Below, piece by piece: positions 15,736 to 23,953 of a stretch of 32,703 nucleotides of DNA. The notes beneath the pieces are model-generated. The model was not told the origin of the DNA. It did no database searches and was given only the letters and a program-made list of their open reading frames with translations. The position numbers were made by a program, and so were the translations under genes. Each line of letters begins with the position of its first letter. Positions within the stretch are counted from its first letter, which is position 1. The stretch spans positions 1 to 32,703 of the forward strand of contig JACYMC010000220.1 in the NCBI GenBank assembly GCA_015272195.1. The letters are read 5' to 3'. The DNA is from Candidatus Sericytochromatia bacterium (GTDB taxonomy: Bacteria > Cyanobacteriota > Sericytochromatia > UBA7694).

Positions 15736-18700
15736 ATGTCAGAATCCACCGCCGAACCGGCAGCTACCGCCAGCTTTGTGCACTGCAACGTGCACAGCCA
15801 GTACTCCCTGCTGGACGCCACCAACCGCATTGACGAGCTGGTCAGCCGGGCCAAAGAACTCAATATGCCGGCCCTGGCCCTGACCGATAACGGCGTGATG
15901 TACGGCATTCTGGACTTTTACAAGCGCTGCCGCAGCAATGGCATCAAGCCCCTGCTGGGCTGCAAAATGTACGTCACGCCCAAGGGCATTCAGCACCGCT
16001 CGGGCCGCCGCTCCGGCGAAGACATTCAGCGCCTGACCCTGATCGCTAAAAACAACAAGGGTTTTGAAAACCTGCTTAAGCTGGTGAGCATTTCGCATAT
16101 TGAGGGCTTTTATTACAAGCCACGCGTCGATCACCCTTTGCTGGAAAAGTACAGCGAAGGTCTGATCGCCATGAGCGGCGGCATGGGCGGTGAAATCGCC
16201 CGCAAGCTGATGAGCGGTGACTATGCCGGCGCCAAGCAGATCGCGCTCTGGTACCGCGAGCGCTTTGACTATTACTTAGAGCTGCAGGACCACCATATTC
16301 AGATGCAGGCCAAGATCAACCAGGACCTGCTGCGCATCGGCAAAGAGCTGGATATCCCCGTGGTGGCCACCAATGACGTGCACTACCTCAAGCGCGAAGA
16401 CGCGATTCTGCACGAAATCACCCTCTGTATCAACGACGGCAAAACCCTCGACGACCCCAGCCGCTACCGCTACCCCGGCGGGCCCGAGTATTACTTTAAA
16501 AGCCCTGAAGAAATGCAGGAACTGTTCAAAGAGATCCCTGAAGCCCTCAGCAATACCCTCGAAATTGCTGAGAAATGCCATGTGATCATCGAAACCGGGG
16601 TCTATAAACTGCCGATGTACGACGTGCCCGTCGGGCACGACGAGGTGTCTTACCTGCGCGAACGCACCTGGAAAGGCATCAAGTGGCGCTACGACGAGAT
16701 CACAGAGGTGATCCGCGAGCGTACGGAGTTTGAGCTGGGCGTCATTGAACGCATGGGCTTTTGCTCTTACTTTCTGATTGTCTGGGACTTTATGAACTAC
16801 GCCCGCGAAAACGGCATTGCCGTCGGGCCCGGTCGCGGCTCAGCCGCCGGCAGCATTGTCTCGTACGCCCTGGGCATCACTGATGTGGATCCTTTGCCCT
16901 ATGACCTGCTGTTTGAGCGCTTTCTGAACCCCGACCGCATCAGCATGCCCGATATTGATATCGACTTCTGTATTGAACGCCGCGAAGAGGTGATTCAGTA
17001 CGTTACGCGCAAATATGGATCCGACAAGGTGGCCCAGATTCTGACCGTGGGCACGCTGGCGGCCAAGGCCGTGGTGCGCGATATTGCCCGCACGCTGGGC
17101 TTTCCGCCTTCGGAGGCCGACCGCCTGGCCAAAATGCTGCCCACCAAGCCGGGAACCAAGCTCAAGGACCATATTGGCGAGGGCACCGACCTGGGCACGG
17201 AAATGGCCAAAAACAAAGACGTCAAACAGCTGATTGAATACGCCCTCAAACTCGAAGGTAACGCCCGCCAGGTGGGGGTACACGCCGCCGGGGTGGTGAT
17301 CTCACGCGACCCGCTCGATACAGTGGTACCCCTGCGGGCTGAAGACGGCAAGCTGATTACCCAGTTCACCAAAGACGAAGTCGAAGAAGTCGGCCTGCTC
17401 AAAATGGACTTTCTGGGCCTGCGCAACCTGACCATGATCGCCAAAACCCTGGAGATTGTCAAAAAATCGCATGGTCTGGATATCGACATGAGCCGCCTGC
17501 CCATGGACGACGCCAAAGCCTTTCAACTGCTGAGTTCCGGCGAAACCATCGGCGTCTTTCAGCTCGAGTCAGCCGGCATGCAGAAGCTGGTGCGCCGCCT
17601 GATGCCCAACTGTATTGAAGACGTGACCGCCCTGGTGGCCCTCTACCGCCCTGGCCCCCTGGGCAGCGGCATGGACGTGGACTTTGTGGAGCGCAAGTTT
17701 GGCCGCCAGGAGGTCAGCTACTACCACCCCAAACTGGAGTCCCTGCTCAAGCCGATTCTAAAAGACACCTACGGCCTGATTCTGTACCAGGAGCAGATCA
17801 TGCTGATTTCGCGGGAGGTCTCCGGCTTTACCCCCGGTGAAGCCGACACCCTGCGCAAGGCCATGGGCAAAAAGCAGCTCGACGTGATGGCCAAAATGAA
17901 GGCCAAGTTTGTGGAAGGCGCCAGAGCGCACGACATTCCCGATGAGGCCTCGGCCAACCTCTTTGGCATCATGGAGGAATTTGCCAAGTACGGCTTTAAC
18001 AAAAGCCACTCTGCCGCTTATGCCTATGTGGCCTACCACACGGCCTATTTAAAGGCCAATTACCCGGTGGCCTATATGGCCGCCCTGATCTCCAGCGTCA
18101 TGAGCACCCAGGACAAAGTGCCGCTGTATGTCTCCGAAGCCCGGCGCATGGGCATTGAGATTCTGCCGCCGGATATCAACGAGAGCCTGGACTCCTTCAG
18201 CGTCAGCGCCCAGCAGATCCGCTTTGGTCTCGGGGCGGTCAAGAATCTCGGCGAAGGCGCCATTGAGAATATTCTGGCCGAGCGCAAACAAAATGGCCCT
18301 TTCAGCTCTCTGTTTGACTTCTGCTCTCGTGTGGATCTGCGCCTGGCCAATAAGCGGGCCGTTGAGAGCCTGATCAAAGCCGGCGCTTTTGGCCAGCTGC
18401 ACGGCAACCGCCGCCAGCTGCTGCACCATCTCGACGAGATGATGTCGGCCGCTACCCAGGACCAGAAACAGCGCAGCAACGGCCAGATGAGCCTTTTTGA
18501 TACAGTCGAAGCCGAAGAGCTCGACTTTCAGCGCGAGCCGGCCATGACCCCGATGGACGAATTTGGCCTCGAAGAACTGCTGAATGCTGAAAAAGAAGTG
18601 ATCGGTCTCTACGTCAGCGGCCACCCGCTGGACGAAGACATCACCCTGGTGGAGGCATTTGCCCGTCACCGCATCATTGAACTGAGCGAACTGGAGCCGG

Positions 18701-19239
18701 GCCGCGAAACCACCGTGGCCGGCCTGGTACTGGAGCGTCGTGAGGTCGTCACCAAAAAGGGCGACCCGATGATGATCGTCAAACTCGAAGATCTCAGCGG
18801 CCAGATTGAGGTCGTGGCCTTTCCCAAAACCTTTCAGCAGTATGCTGAGCTGCTGCGCAGCCACGACCGCCTGCTGGTGACCGGTAAAATGGGCGATAAG
18901 CGCGACGAAAACGACAGCAGCAGCCTGGTGCTCAATTCAGCCATGCCTCTGCGGGATCTGCCCACCTTGACCCTGCACTTTGAGGCCTTTGACAAAAAGC
19001 TGATGACCTCTCTGCGCTTTGCGCTGCAGGAGCACCCCGGCAAAACCCCGGTGATGCTCTGTGCCGAAGCCCATCCTGAGCACCTGATTGCCCTGGGCAT
19101 GGACTTCTGGGTTGAGCCCGACGAAAAGCTGTTGACCCGCCTGCGCCAGCGTCTGGGCGACGACCGGGTCGTACTGCGTTTACCGCCGCAACACGACGCT
19201 GCGGCTGTTGAAACGATCCCTGAACTGCAGACGGTATAA
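15736..19239 (+). CDS. dnaE: DNA polymerase III alpha subunit (DnaE)
   Basis: The replicative polymerase catalytic subunit, 1167 residues from the ATG at 15736. That start is preceded by AAGAGGT; a GTG at 15661 adds 25 residues without homology. Order: PHP domain (about 14-280), C-family polymerase core with GPGRGSAAGS and catalytic PDIDIDF, VHAAGVVIS, VGLLKMDFLGLRNL (third acidic residue), the fingers region LILYQEQIMLIS, a helix-hairpin-helix area, a clamp-binding motif QMSLF (Q917-F921), and an OB-fold (about 990-1060, KGDPMMIVKLEDLSGQIEVV). The gene is whole: no intein and no split as in some cyanobacterial dnaE genes. In the PHP domain two metal-ligand positions are Asn rather than His (N18 of NVHS, N52 of TDNG). 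It converges on the sensor-kinase gene, 11 nt apart. Confidence 0.98.
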   Translation: MSESTAEPAATASFVHCNVHSQYSLLDATNRIDELVSRAKELNMPALALTDNGVMYGILDFYKRCRSNGIKPLLGCKMYVTPKGIQHRSGRRSGEDIQRLTLIAKNNKGFENLLKLVSISHIEGFYYKPRVDHPLLEKYSEGLIAMSGGMGGEIARKLMSGDYAGAKQIALWYRERFDYYLELQDHHIQMQAKINQDLLRIGKELDIPVVATNDVHYLKREDAILHEITLCINDGKTLDDPSRYRYPGGPEYYFKSPEEMQELFKEIPEALSNTLEIAEKCHVIIETGVYKLPMYDVPVGHDEVSYLRERTWKGIKWRYDEITEVIRERTEFELGVIERMGFCSYFLIVWDFMNYARENGIAVGPGRGSAAGSIVSYALGITDVDPLPYDLLFERFLNPDRISMPDIDIDFCIERREEVIQYVTRKYGSDKVAQILTVGTLAAKAVVRDIARTLGFPPSEADRLAKMLPTKPGTKLKDHIGEGTDLGTEMAKNKDVKQLIEYALKLEGNARQVGVHAAGVVISRDPLDTVVPLRAEDGKLITQFTKDEVEEVGLLKMDFLGLRNLTMIAKTLEIVKKSHGLDIDMSRLPMDDAKAFQLLSSGETIGVFQLESAGMQKLVRRLMPNCIEDVTALVALYRPGPLGSGMDVDFVERKFGRQEVSYYHPKLESLLKPILKDTYGLILYQEQIMLISREVSGFTPGEADTLRKAMGKKQLDVMAKMKAKFVEGARAHDIPDEASANLFGIMEEFAKYGFNKSHSAAYAYVAYHTAYLKANYPVAYMAALISSVMSTQDKVPLYVSEARRMGIEILPPDINESLDSFSVSAQQIRFGLGAVKNLGEGAIENILAERKQNGPFSSLFDFCSRVDLRLANKRAVESLIKAGAFGQLHGNRRQLLHHLDEMMSAATQDQKQRSNGQMSLFDTVEAEELDFQREPAMTPMDEFGLEELLNAEKEVIGLYVSGHPLDEDITLVEAFARHRIIELSELEPGRETTVAGLVLERREVVTKKGDPMMIVKLEDLSGQIEVVAFPKTFQQYAELLRSHDRLLVTGKMGDKRDENDSSSLVLNSAMPLRDLPTLTLHFEAFDKKLMTSLRFALQEHPGKTPVMLCAEAHPEHLIALGMDFWVEPDEKLLTRLRQRLGDDRVVLRLPPQHDAAAVETIPELQTV

Positions 19240-19250
19240 AATCGGCCGGT

Positions 19251-20378
19251 TCAGGCCTGAGCCGTGGCCTGAGCAGGCAGACGCACCAGAAAGGTGGAAC
19301 CCTTCTGGGAGGTCTTCTCCAGCAGAATCTCGCCAGCGTGCAGCTCCACAATCTGTTTGACCACCGCCAGCCCAACACCGGTCGACACCTCGCCGCCGGT
19401 CGGCTGGGCCGACAGGCGCTGAAAATAGCCAAAGAGCCTGCTCTGATCCTCGGCGCTGAAACCTGGCCCCTGATCGTGCACGCGCAGCTCCAGCCAGCCC
19501 TCACGGTTCTGCACGTCCACGCGCAGCTGGGCTTCTTCGGGGGAATACTTAATGGCATTGCTGATAAGGTTTTCAATCACCTGCTCAATACGGGCCGGGT
19601 CACCCCAGATCCGGGTTTCAAAATCGCCCTGACAGGCGAGCTGCTGACGCTTTTTGGCCAGCGGCTGCTGAAAGCCTTTGAGCAGTTTTTCCATGATCGG
19701 CGCCAGTGACATGGTTTCGCAGCGCAGGGTCATTTTTCCCAGCTCCAGGGCGGCCGTGTCGAGCAATTCTTCAATCAGGTTATTCATGCGCAGGGCGGCC
19801 TGCGAAATATATTTCAGCATTTCGCGCGCATCCGGGTCAGTCTGGATCCCTGGCCGATTCTGGAGCAGCTGAGCAAAACCATTGATCACACTGAGAGGGT
19901 TTTTCAAATCGTGAGAAGCAATGCTGAGCAGCTGATTTTTAAGCTGCACATTCTGATTCAGTTCCTGATTGCGTTCTTGCAGCTGATCACGGGTTTCTTT
20001 GAGATTCAGCTGGGTCTGAACCCGCGCCAGCAGTTCTGAAGCCAGAAACGGCTTGGTCACATAATCTGCCGCCCCTGCTTCAAAAGCTTCCAGAATCGCG
20101 CCTTCATCACTGCGGGCGGTAATAAAGACAATCGGAACACTGGCGTAGCGCTCGTCCTGCTTGAGCTGCCGGGTCACGTCCAGACCACTGAGCCCTGGCA
20201 TCATCAAATCCAGCAGAATCAGGTCAAAGGCCTGGGCCTGAATCTGCTGCAGCGCATCTTTGCCGGAGGTTGCAAACGAAAGCTCGTAGGACTGCTCAGC
20301 CAGAATTGAGGCCACCAGCCGGATATTGGTAGCCACATCATCCACCACCAGAATATGAGGCAAAAATTTGGCTTCCAT
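19251..20378 (-). CDS. Response regulator-histidine kinase fusion (hybrid sensor kinase)
   Basis: A 375-residue cytoplasmic signalling protein. An N-terminal receiver domain (VVDD, phospho-acceptor D57 in LILLDLMMPG, K109 in TKPF) is followed by a coiled coil (about 125-150), a HisKA dimerisation domain with H156 in SHDLKNPLSVINGF, and a HATPase_c domain (NLISNAIKYSP, DQGPGFS, STGVGLAVVKQIVELH). The receiver-first arrangement with no transmembrane or input domain means it is probably driven by another kinase or partner. The ATG at 20378 shares a base with the TGA of the hydrolase gene (TGATG); a TTG one codon upstream is less likely. Output regulators are not in the window. Confidence 0.93.
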   Translation of the reverse strand: MEAKFLPHILVVDDVATNIRLVASILAEQSYELSFATSGKDALQQIQAQAFDLILLDLMMPGLSGLDVTRQLKQDERYASVPIVFITARSDEGAILEAFEAGAADYVTKPFLASELLARVQTQLNLKETRDQLQERNQELNQNVQLKNQLLSIASHDLKNPLSVINGFAQLLQNRPGIQTDPDAREMLKYISQAALRMNNLIEELLDTAALELGKMTLRCETMSLAPIMEKLLKGFQQPLAKKRQQLACQGDFETRIWGDPARIEQVIENLISNAIKYSPEEAQLRVDVQNREGWLELRVHDQGPGFSAEDQSRLFGYFQRLSAQPTGGEVSTGVGLAVVKQIVELHAGEILLEKTSQKGSTFLVRLPAQATAQA

Positions 20379-21262
20379 CAAGCCCCCCGGAGTGCCGACC
20401 GGCTATGCAACCGGGCAAAGTTACGAATCTGCAGCGCAAGCTCTTCGGGCATTTCCATATAAGGGCAATGGGTAAAATGACTGGGCTCCAGAATATGGGC
20501 GTGCGCGGGCAGGTGCTCCCTGAAAAAGTGCACCTGATCTTCCAGAATGCGATCCTGCTGCCCCCAGATCATCAGGGTGGGCACATGAATCTGCTGCAGA
20601 TCTTCCGGTCGCAGCAGATGATCAGGATCAAAGGTCTGAATCACCGCCTGCAGACCCGGCTGGCGAAAGCGCAGCTGCACTTCACGGGCTATCAGCCAGC
20701 CCAGCGCTGGCGGCTGGTTGTAAAGGCGAGCTAAAAAGGCCGCAGGGGTGTGCTGGGTTTCATGGGCAAAAATACCGTGTAATTTTTGCAGCTGGGCTTC
20801 AGAGAGTGCAGCACCACCCGGTGAAGAAAGCACCAGCTGGCCCACTCTGGCTGGGTTGTGCCGGCAATAGCGAATCACGCCCAGTCCACCGAGCGAGTTG
20901 CCAAACAGCAGGGCCGGGGGACGATCTCTGAGGATCTGATCCAGGGCTTCACAAAACATCTGATTCAGGCTGGCGGGCGTCACCTCGGGATGGGGGGTAT
21001 CGCTCCAGCCATGGGCCGGTAAATCCACAGCAATAATGGCCTGGGCATCGCGGCGCAGACGCCGGAAAAGGGGGTGGAGATCAGCGGCATGCGCCCCCAT
21101 GCCATGTACAAAAACCATCGGCGGTAAAGTGCCACTGCCCGAAGCCTCGTAATAATGGACCTTTCCCAGAGATGTCTGCACAAAATGGCTGCGATAGCCA
21201 CCCACCCGCAGCAAACGGCGGGACGAATGGAATACAATGCGTGATAGCTTTTCGGTGGGCAT
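20378..21262 (-). CDS. Alpha/beta hydrolase
   Basis: A 294-residue alpha/beta hydrolase fold enzyme. Visible elements: oxyanion-hole segment FVHGMGAHAADL, strand VDLPAHGWSD, nucleophile elbow GNSLGG (S123), acid loop IWGQQDRILE and the C-terminal catalytic His in PSHFTHCPYMEMPEE. The first 20 residues are basic and not a signal peptide. AGGAAG lies about 8 nt before the ATG. It is coupled by TGATG to the sensor-kinase gene, an unusual partner. The substrate is not predictable; an esterase, a lipase or a quorum-signal hydrolase are all possible. Confidence 0.9.
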   Translation of the reverse strand: MPTEKLSRIVFHSSRRLLRVGGYRSHFVQTSLGKVHYYEASGSGTLPPMVFVHGMGAHAADLHPLFRRLRRDAQAIIAVDLPAHGWSDTPHPEVTPASLNQMFCEALDQILRDRPPALLFGNSLGGLGVIRYCRHNPARVGQLVLSSPGGAALSEAQLQKLHGIFAHETQHTPAAFLARLYNQPPALGWLIAREVQLRFRQPGLQAVIQTFDPDHLLRPEDLQQIHVPTLMIWGQQDRILEDQVHFFREHLPAHAHILEPSHFTHCPYMEMPEELALQIRNFARLHSRSALRGA

Positions 21263-21333
21263 ACTTGGCTTCCTGCAGGCGGGATGCTACCTTTCTAGCA
21301 CAGCAGGGCTGGCTTTTTCAAGCACAAGCGGGC

Positions 21334-22272
21334 TCAATAACGGTGACGCTGACCAGGGGCCGGCCGGCGATAGTTGCGTTCCCAGATCGTCTGCAGATCA
21401 GGTGAATCCATCAAATCCTCAACGGTCACCATCTGCCAGCCAAAACGCACATGATTGGGATAGACCCGTGGGGCACCCGGCATCTGGCGCAGCGCCTGCC
21501 AGACCAGCTCTGTACAATAATAACGTTCATCGCTGGCGTTCAGAAAAAGGCTGTCGTAGGGTTTGCCCACCTGCTGTGCTGCAAAACGGATGGCCTGCTG
21601 GAGCGCGGCAGGCTGGGCCTGGGCCCGCAAGACCACAAAGGTATCGCGTTCCACGCGCCGGGTATAGGTGCTGAGGGCCTCACGCACCACCCCGCGCAGG
21701 CGTCCGGGTGTGGCACTGTCAACAGCCAGGGCATGCACAATTTCGCCATTGCCGATATACAGGGCCCCATGAATAAAAGAGCCATTATTGCCGCAAAGAA
21801 TCACGTCCCCCGGCTGCAGACGGCTGCTGAGATCCTGCAGTTCCTGTGCGCTGATCGGGGGCACACTGTCAGGACTGGAGGGTTTTGAAAACTCTTTGAG
21901 CACCATCTGATCGCTCATGGGATAGAGTTCTTCGCGGGCACTGCGATCCTGACTCAGCAGTGCAAAAGCCGCCGGACCGTGCTGTTCTAAAATGGGCTGA
22001 ATATCCGGCAGCGGCTGGCCGTTTTCGAGGGCGTCGGCAAAGTCTTTCTGATAAATATGGCGCAGCAGGGGCAGCAGCTGGGCCAGGCCGCCGGGCTGAC
22101 TCAGCATACCGGGGGCTGCTGAACGTGCCTGCATGCGGGTCATGGCATTAAACTGGGGATTCATCTGGGGGCTCATCATGCCCGGATAGGCCTGCTGGGG
22201 GACCTGACAAGCCATCAGGCTGGCCAGCAGGGCCAGCGACAAACTGCGGGAAATCACACGTGAAAAAATCAT
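21334..22272 (-). CDS. Lipoprotein with permuted papain-like (YiiX/YaeF, C92) cysteine hydrolase domain
   Basis: A 312-residue lipoprotein: signal MIFSRVISRSLSLALLASLM then AC, with C22 as lipidation site (lipobox LMAC). Residues 23-140 are a Met/Gln-rich linker and a helical segment. The catalytic domain (about 143-300) has the permuted order of the YiiX/YaeF family: LQPGDVIL, His first (H168 in SFIHGALYIGNGEIVHA), Cys later (C253 in RYYCTELVWQAL). In NlpC/P60 enzymes the Cys comes first, so this is the permuted branch. Members are thought to cleave amide or ester bonds in lipids or peptidoglycan; the substrate here is unknown. The start has GAGGT at good spacing. The hydrolase gene follows after 71 nt. 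Confidence 0.87.
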   Translation of the reverse strand: MIFSRVISRSLSLALLASLMACQVPQQAYPGMMSPQMNPQFNAMTRMQARSAAPGMLSQPGGLAQLLPLLRHIYQKDFADALENGQPLPDIQPILEQHGPAAFALLSQDRSAREELYPMSDQMVLKEFSKPSSPDSVPPISAQELQDLSSRLQPGDVILCGNNGSFIHGALYIGNGEIVHALAVDSATPGRLRGVVREALSTYTRRVERDTFVVLRAQAQPAALQQAIRFAAQQVGKPYDSLFLNASDERYYCTELVWQALRQMPGAPRVYPNHVRFGWQMVTVEDLMDSPDLQTIWERNYRRPAPGQRHRY

Positions 22273-22381
22273 GACTCAATACCTCTACGCTGTTTAAACA
22301 TTCAGACACTTTTTAATCTTGACTTACACACTATATCGGCCTGTCCGATCGTAAACTGGCGCCACAAAGGTTTAGATGAGG

Positions 22382-22410
22382 TTAACTTACAGGAAACTCT
22401 GATTTAAATT
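22382..22410 (+). promoter_or_regulatory. Candidate promoter for the NPYAS lipoprotein gene
   Basis: TTAACT (22382-22387), a 17-bp spacer and TAAATT (22405-22410), each 4/6 to consensus, would give a leader of about 60 nt ending in the AGGAGAGAG ribosome site. The 206-bp divergent gap also holds a small inverted repeat ATCGG/CCGAT; I see no gene there. Confidence 0.35.
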
Positions 22411-22478
22411 AGGAAAGTCCGGCCGGGATCAGTCTGATAAGCCATATATCAAACACATCAAGCGCAGGAGAGAGTCCC

Positions 22479-23303
22479 ATGCAAAAAGATTTCCGCCTTC
22501 TCTGGATTGCCTTCGCGGCAGGCAGCCTCCTGCTGACAGGCTGCGGCAAAGGCGGCAACCTGAACCAGCAGATGCTCTTACCTACCCAGCAAAGCCAGCT
22601 GCAGCCCAGCCCCTATGCTTATGCCACCCCTTTGCAGCCCAGCGCCCAGAATGCCAGCGCCCAGGCCCGGCCTGGCGGCAGAGCCATTGCCACCCCCTCA
22701 GGCTATGTCTATGAACAGGACAGCAGCACCAACAATGCCGCCTATAACTTTTACCACAGCCAGAATCCCTGCCTGTACCCCAAGCCCGGTCAGGCCACAG
22801 CCTGCGCCAGCGGCAGCAGCGGCTATTATGCCGGTCAACAGCAGCAGCAAGGTCAGCTAAACCAGATCAATCAGATGCAGCCCAACCTGGCCTATGGTCA
22901 GCCCCAGTACGGCAGTCAGACCAGTCAGTTCAATCAGGGCAGCCAGATGAATCCTTACGCCAGCCCCTATGGCTCAGGTACCGCTGTGGCCGGCATGACA
23001 CCGGGTTATAACATGACGCAAATGCCAACCGGTACCACCAACCCCTATGGCGGCAACAACCCTTATGCCAGTCTGAACAGCCAGCCGATTCAGAATAATC
23101 CTTACGCCAGCCAGTTCAACGGCATGCGTGCACCGCAACAGCCTGTCACTCAGCCACTGCCTTTGCCGCAGCCTCAGAGTCAGGCTGTCAGCAGTCAGTC
23201 TGCAGGCCAGAGCGAAGCCCAGCGGGCCCAGTCCCGCATTGCCCCGGACGGCGCTGAAACGGGCAGCAGCAGCGGCGGCGGCAAGCAAAAAATTACATTC
23301 TAA
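22479..23303 (+). CDS. Low-complexity Gln/Asn/Pro/Tyr-rich lipoprotein with NPYAS repeats
   Basis: A 274-residue lipoprotein: signal core LLWIAFAAGSLLLTG, lipobox LTGC with C22. The mature protein has no recognisable globular domain. It is dominated by Gln, Asn, Ser, Pro, Tyr and Gly, with Q-runs (GQQQQQGQLNQINQMQ) and a recurring NPYAS/NPYGG unit (NPYASPYGSG, NPYGGNNPYASLN, NNPYASQF). Two more cysteines occur at NPCLYPKPGQATACASG. Composition suggests a flexible surface polymer or adhesive coat, but no function can be assigned. It has a clear ribosome site (CAGGAGAGAG) and is followed by a tandem repeat and an intrinsic terminator, so it is probably a single-gene unit. Confidence 0.85.
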   Translation: MQKDFRLLWIAFAAGSLLLTGCGKGGNLNQQMLLPTQQSQLQPSPYAYATPLQPSAQNASAQARPGGRAIATPSGYVYEQDSSTNNAAYNFYHSQNPCLYPKPGQATACASGSSGYYAGQQQQQGQLNQINQMQPNLAYGQPQYGSQTSQFNQGSQMNPYASPYGSGTAVAGMTPGYNMTQMPTGTTNPYGGNNPYASLNSQPIQNNPYASQFNGMRAPQQPVTQPLPLPQPQSQAVSSQSAGQSEAQRAQSRIAPDGAETGSSSGGGKQKITF

Positions 23304-23306
23304 ACG

Positions 23307-23342
23307 TATTCTCTCTATTCTCTCTATTCTCTCTATTCTCTC
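23307..23342 (+). repeat. Tandem repeat, 9-bp unit TATTCTCTC x4
   Basis: Four perfect head-to-tail copies of TATTCTCTC start 3 nt after the lipoprotein stop codon, followed by a degenerate fifth (TACGCTATC) that runs into the terminator stem. It is a simple microsatellite-like tract liable to slippage. It lies outside coding sequence, so copy-number change would alter only the 3' UTR. Confidence 0.95.
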
Positions 23343-23352
23343 TACGCTATCG

Positions 23353-23381
23353 GGCGGTCAATCAGACCGCCTTTTTCTTTT
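23353..23381 (+). terminator. Rho-independent terminator
   Basis: Stem GGCGGTC (23353-23359), loop AATCA, complementary GACCGCC (23365-23371), then TTTTTCTTTT. This is a classic intrinsic terminator, placed about 50 nt after the stop of the NPYAS lipoprotein, and the only strong one in the window. Confidence 0.92.
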
Positions 23382-23411
23382 GGGCAGACGCGTGATGCAA
23401 GCCAGATACGC

Positions 23412-23451
23412 TTGTTTTAATCAGCTGTTTAAACGTATAATTTAAGACAGC
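23412..23451 (+). promoter_or_regulatory. Promoter of the marR-type gene with possible operator
   Basis: TTGTTT (23412-23417), an 18-bp spacer and a perfect TATAAT (23436-23441). The -10 lies inside an imperfect inverted repeat with arms GCTGT (23424-23428) and ACAGC (23447-23451) and internal TTTAAA/TTTAA symmetry. Such an element over the -10 is where a MarR protein would autorepress. The promoter is well supported; the operator is inference. Confidence 0.6.
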
Positions 23452-23475
23452 GCCATATCTTGAAGGAGTTCTGCC

Positions 23476-23943
23476 ATGCCCTGTGCCAATCGCCATATTC
23501 CCACCCCCCATCCTGAACGGGTGCGCGACGTGCGCGAAGAAAACGTGATCCTGAGCCTGATCAAAGCCTATGGTCATCTTCAGACCGTGCATCACGCCGT
23601 GTTTCGTGAACACGGCATTACGGCCCAGCAATACAACGTGCTGCGCATTCTCTATGTACGCGGCGAACAGGGCCTTTGCAGCGCAGAAATTGCCCCGCTG
23701 ATGACCACCCGCGTGCCTGATATGACGCGCCTGCTGGATCGCATGGCCCGCGACGGCCTGCTGGAGCGGGTCCGCTCTGAAGACGATCGGCGCATGGTGA
23801 AGGTCTTTTTGTGCGACAAAGGCCGCCAGATCTGCATGCAGGTCGATCAGCCCCTGGTTGACAGCTCCCGTGAGGCCCTCAAAAAACTGGCCCCCGCCGA
23901 GCAGAATGCCCTCAAAGCCCTGCTCGACAAGATTTACAGCTGA
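23476..23943 (+). CDS. MarR family transcriptional regulator
   Basis: A 155-residue winged-helix regulator. The family pattern is clear: QYNVLRILYVRGEQGLCSAE, recognition helix TTRVPDMTRLLDRMARDGL, the wing RVRSEDDRRMVKVFL and DKGRQ. Helices at both ends form the dimer interface. GAAGGAG precedes the ATG at good spacing. It is a single-gene unit convergent with the ole cluster tail (10 nt between stops). The ligand and targets are unknown; control of the adjacent ole genes is possible but nothing in the sequence shows it. Confidence 0.92.
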   Translation: MPCANRHIPTPHPERVRDVREENVILSLIKAYGHLQTVHHAVFREHGITAQQYNVLRILYVRGEQGLCSAEIAPLMTTRVPDMTRLLDRMARDGLLERVRSEDDRRMVKVFLCDKGRQICMQVDQPLVDSSREALKKLAPAEQNALKALLDKIYS

Positions 23944-23953
23944 ACGGTTCTGT

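Noticed and set aside
19251-19272. Hairpin TCAGGCC/GGCCTGA between dnaE and the sensor kinase as a terminator
   Set aside because: The stem lies inside the kinase coding end and has no adjacent T-run on the dnaE strand; on the other strand TTTT comes only 9 nt later.
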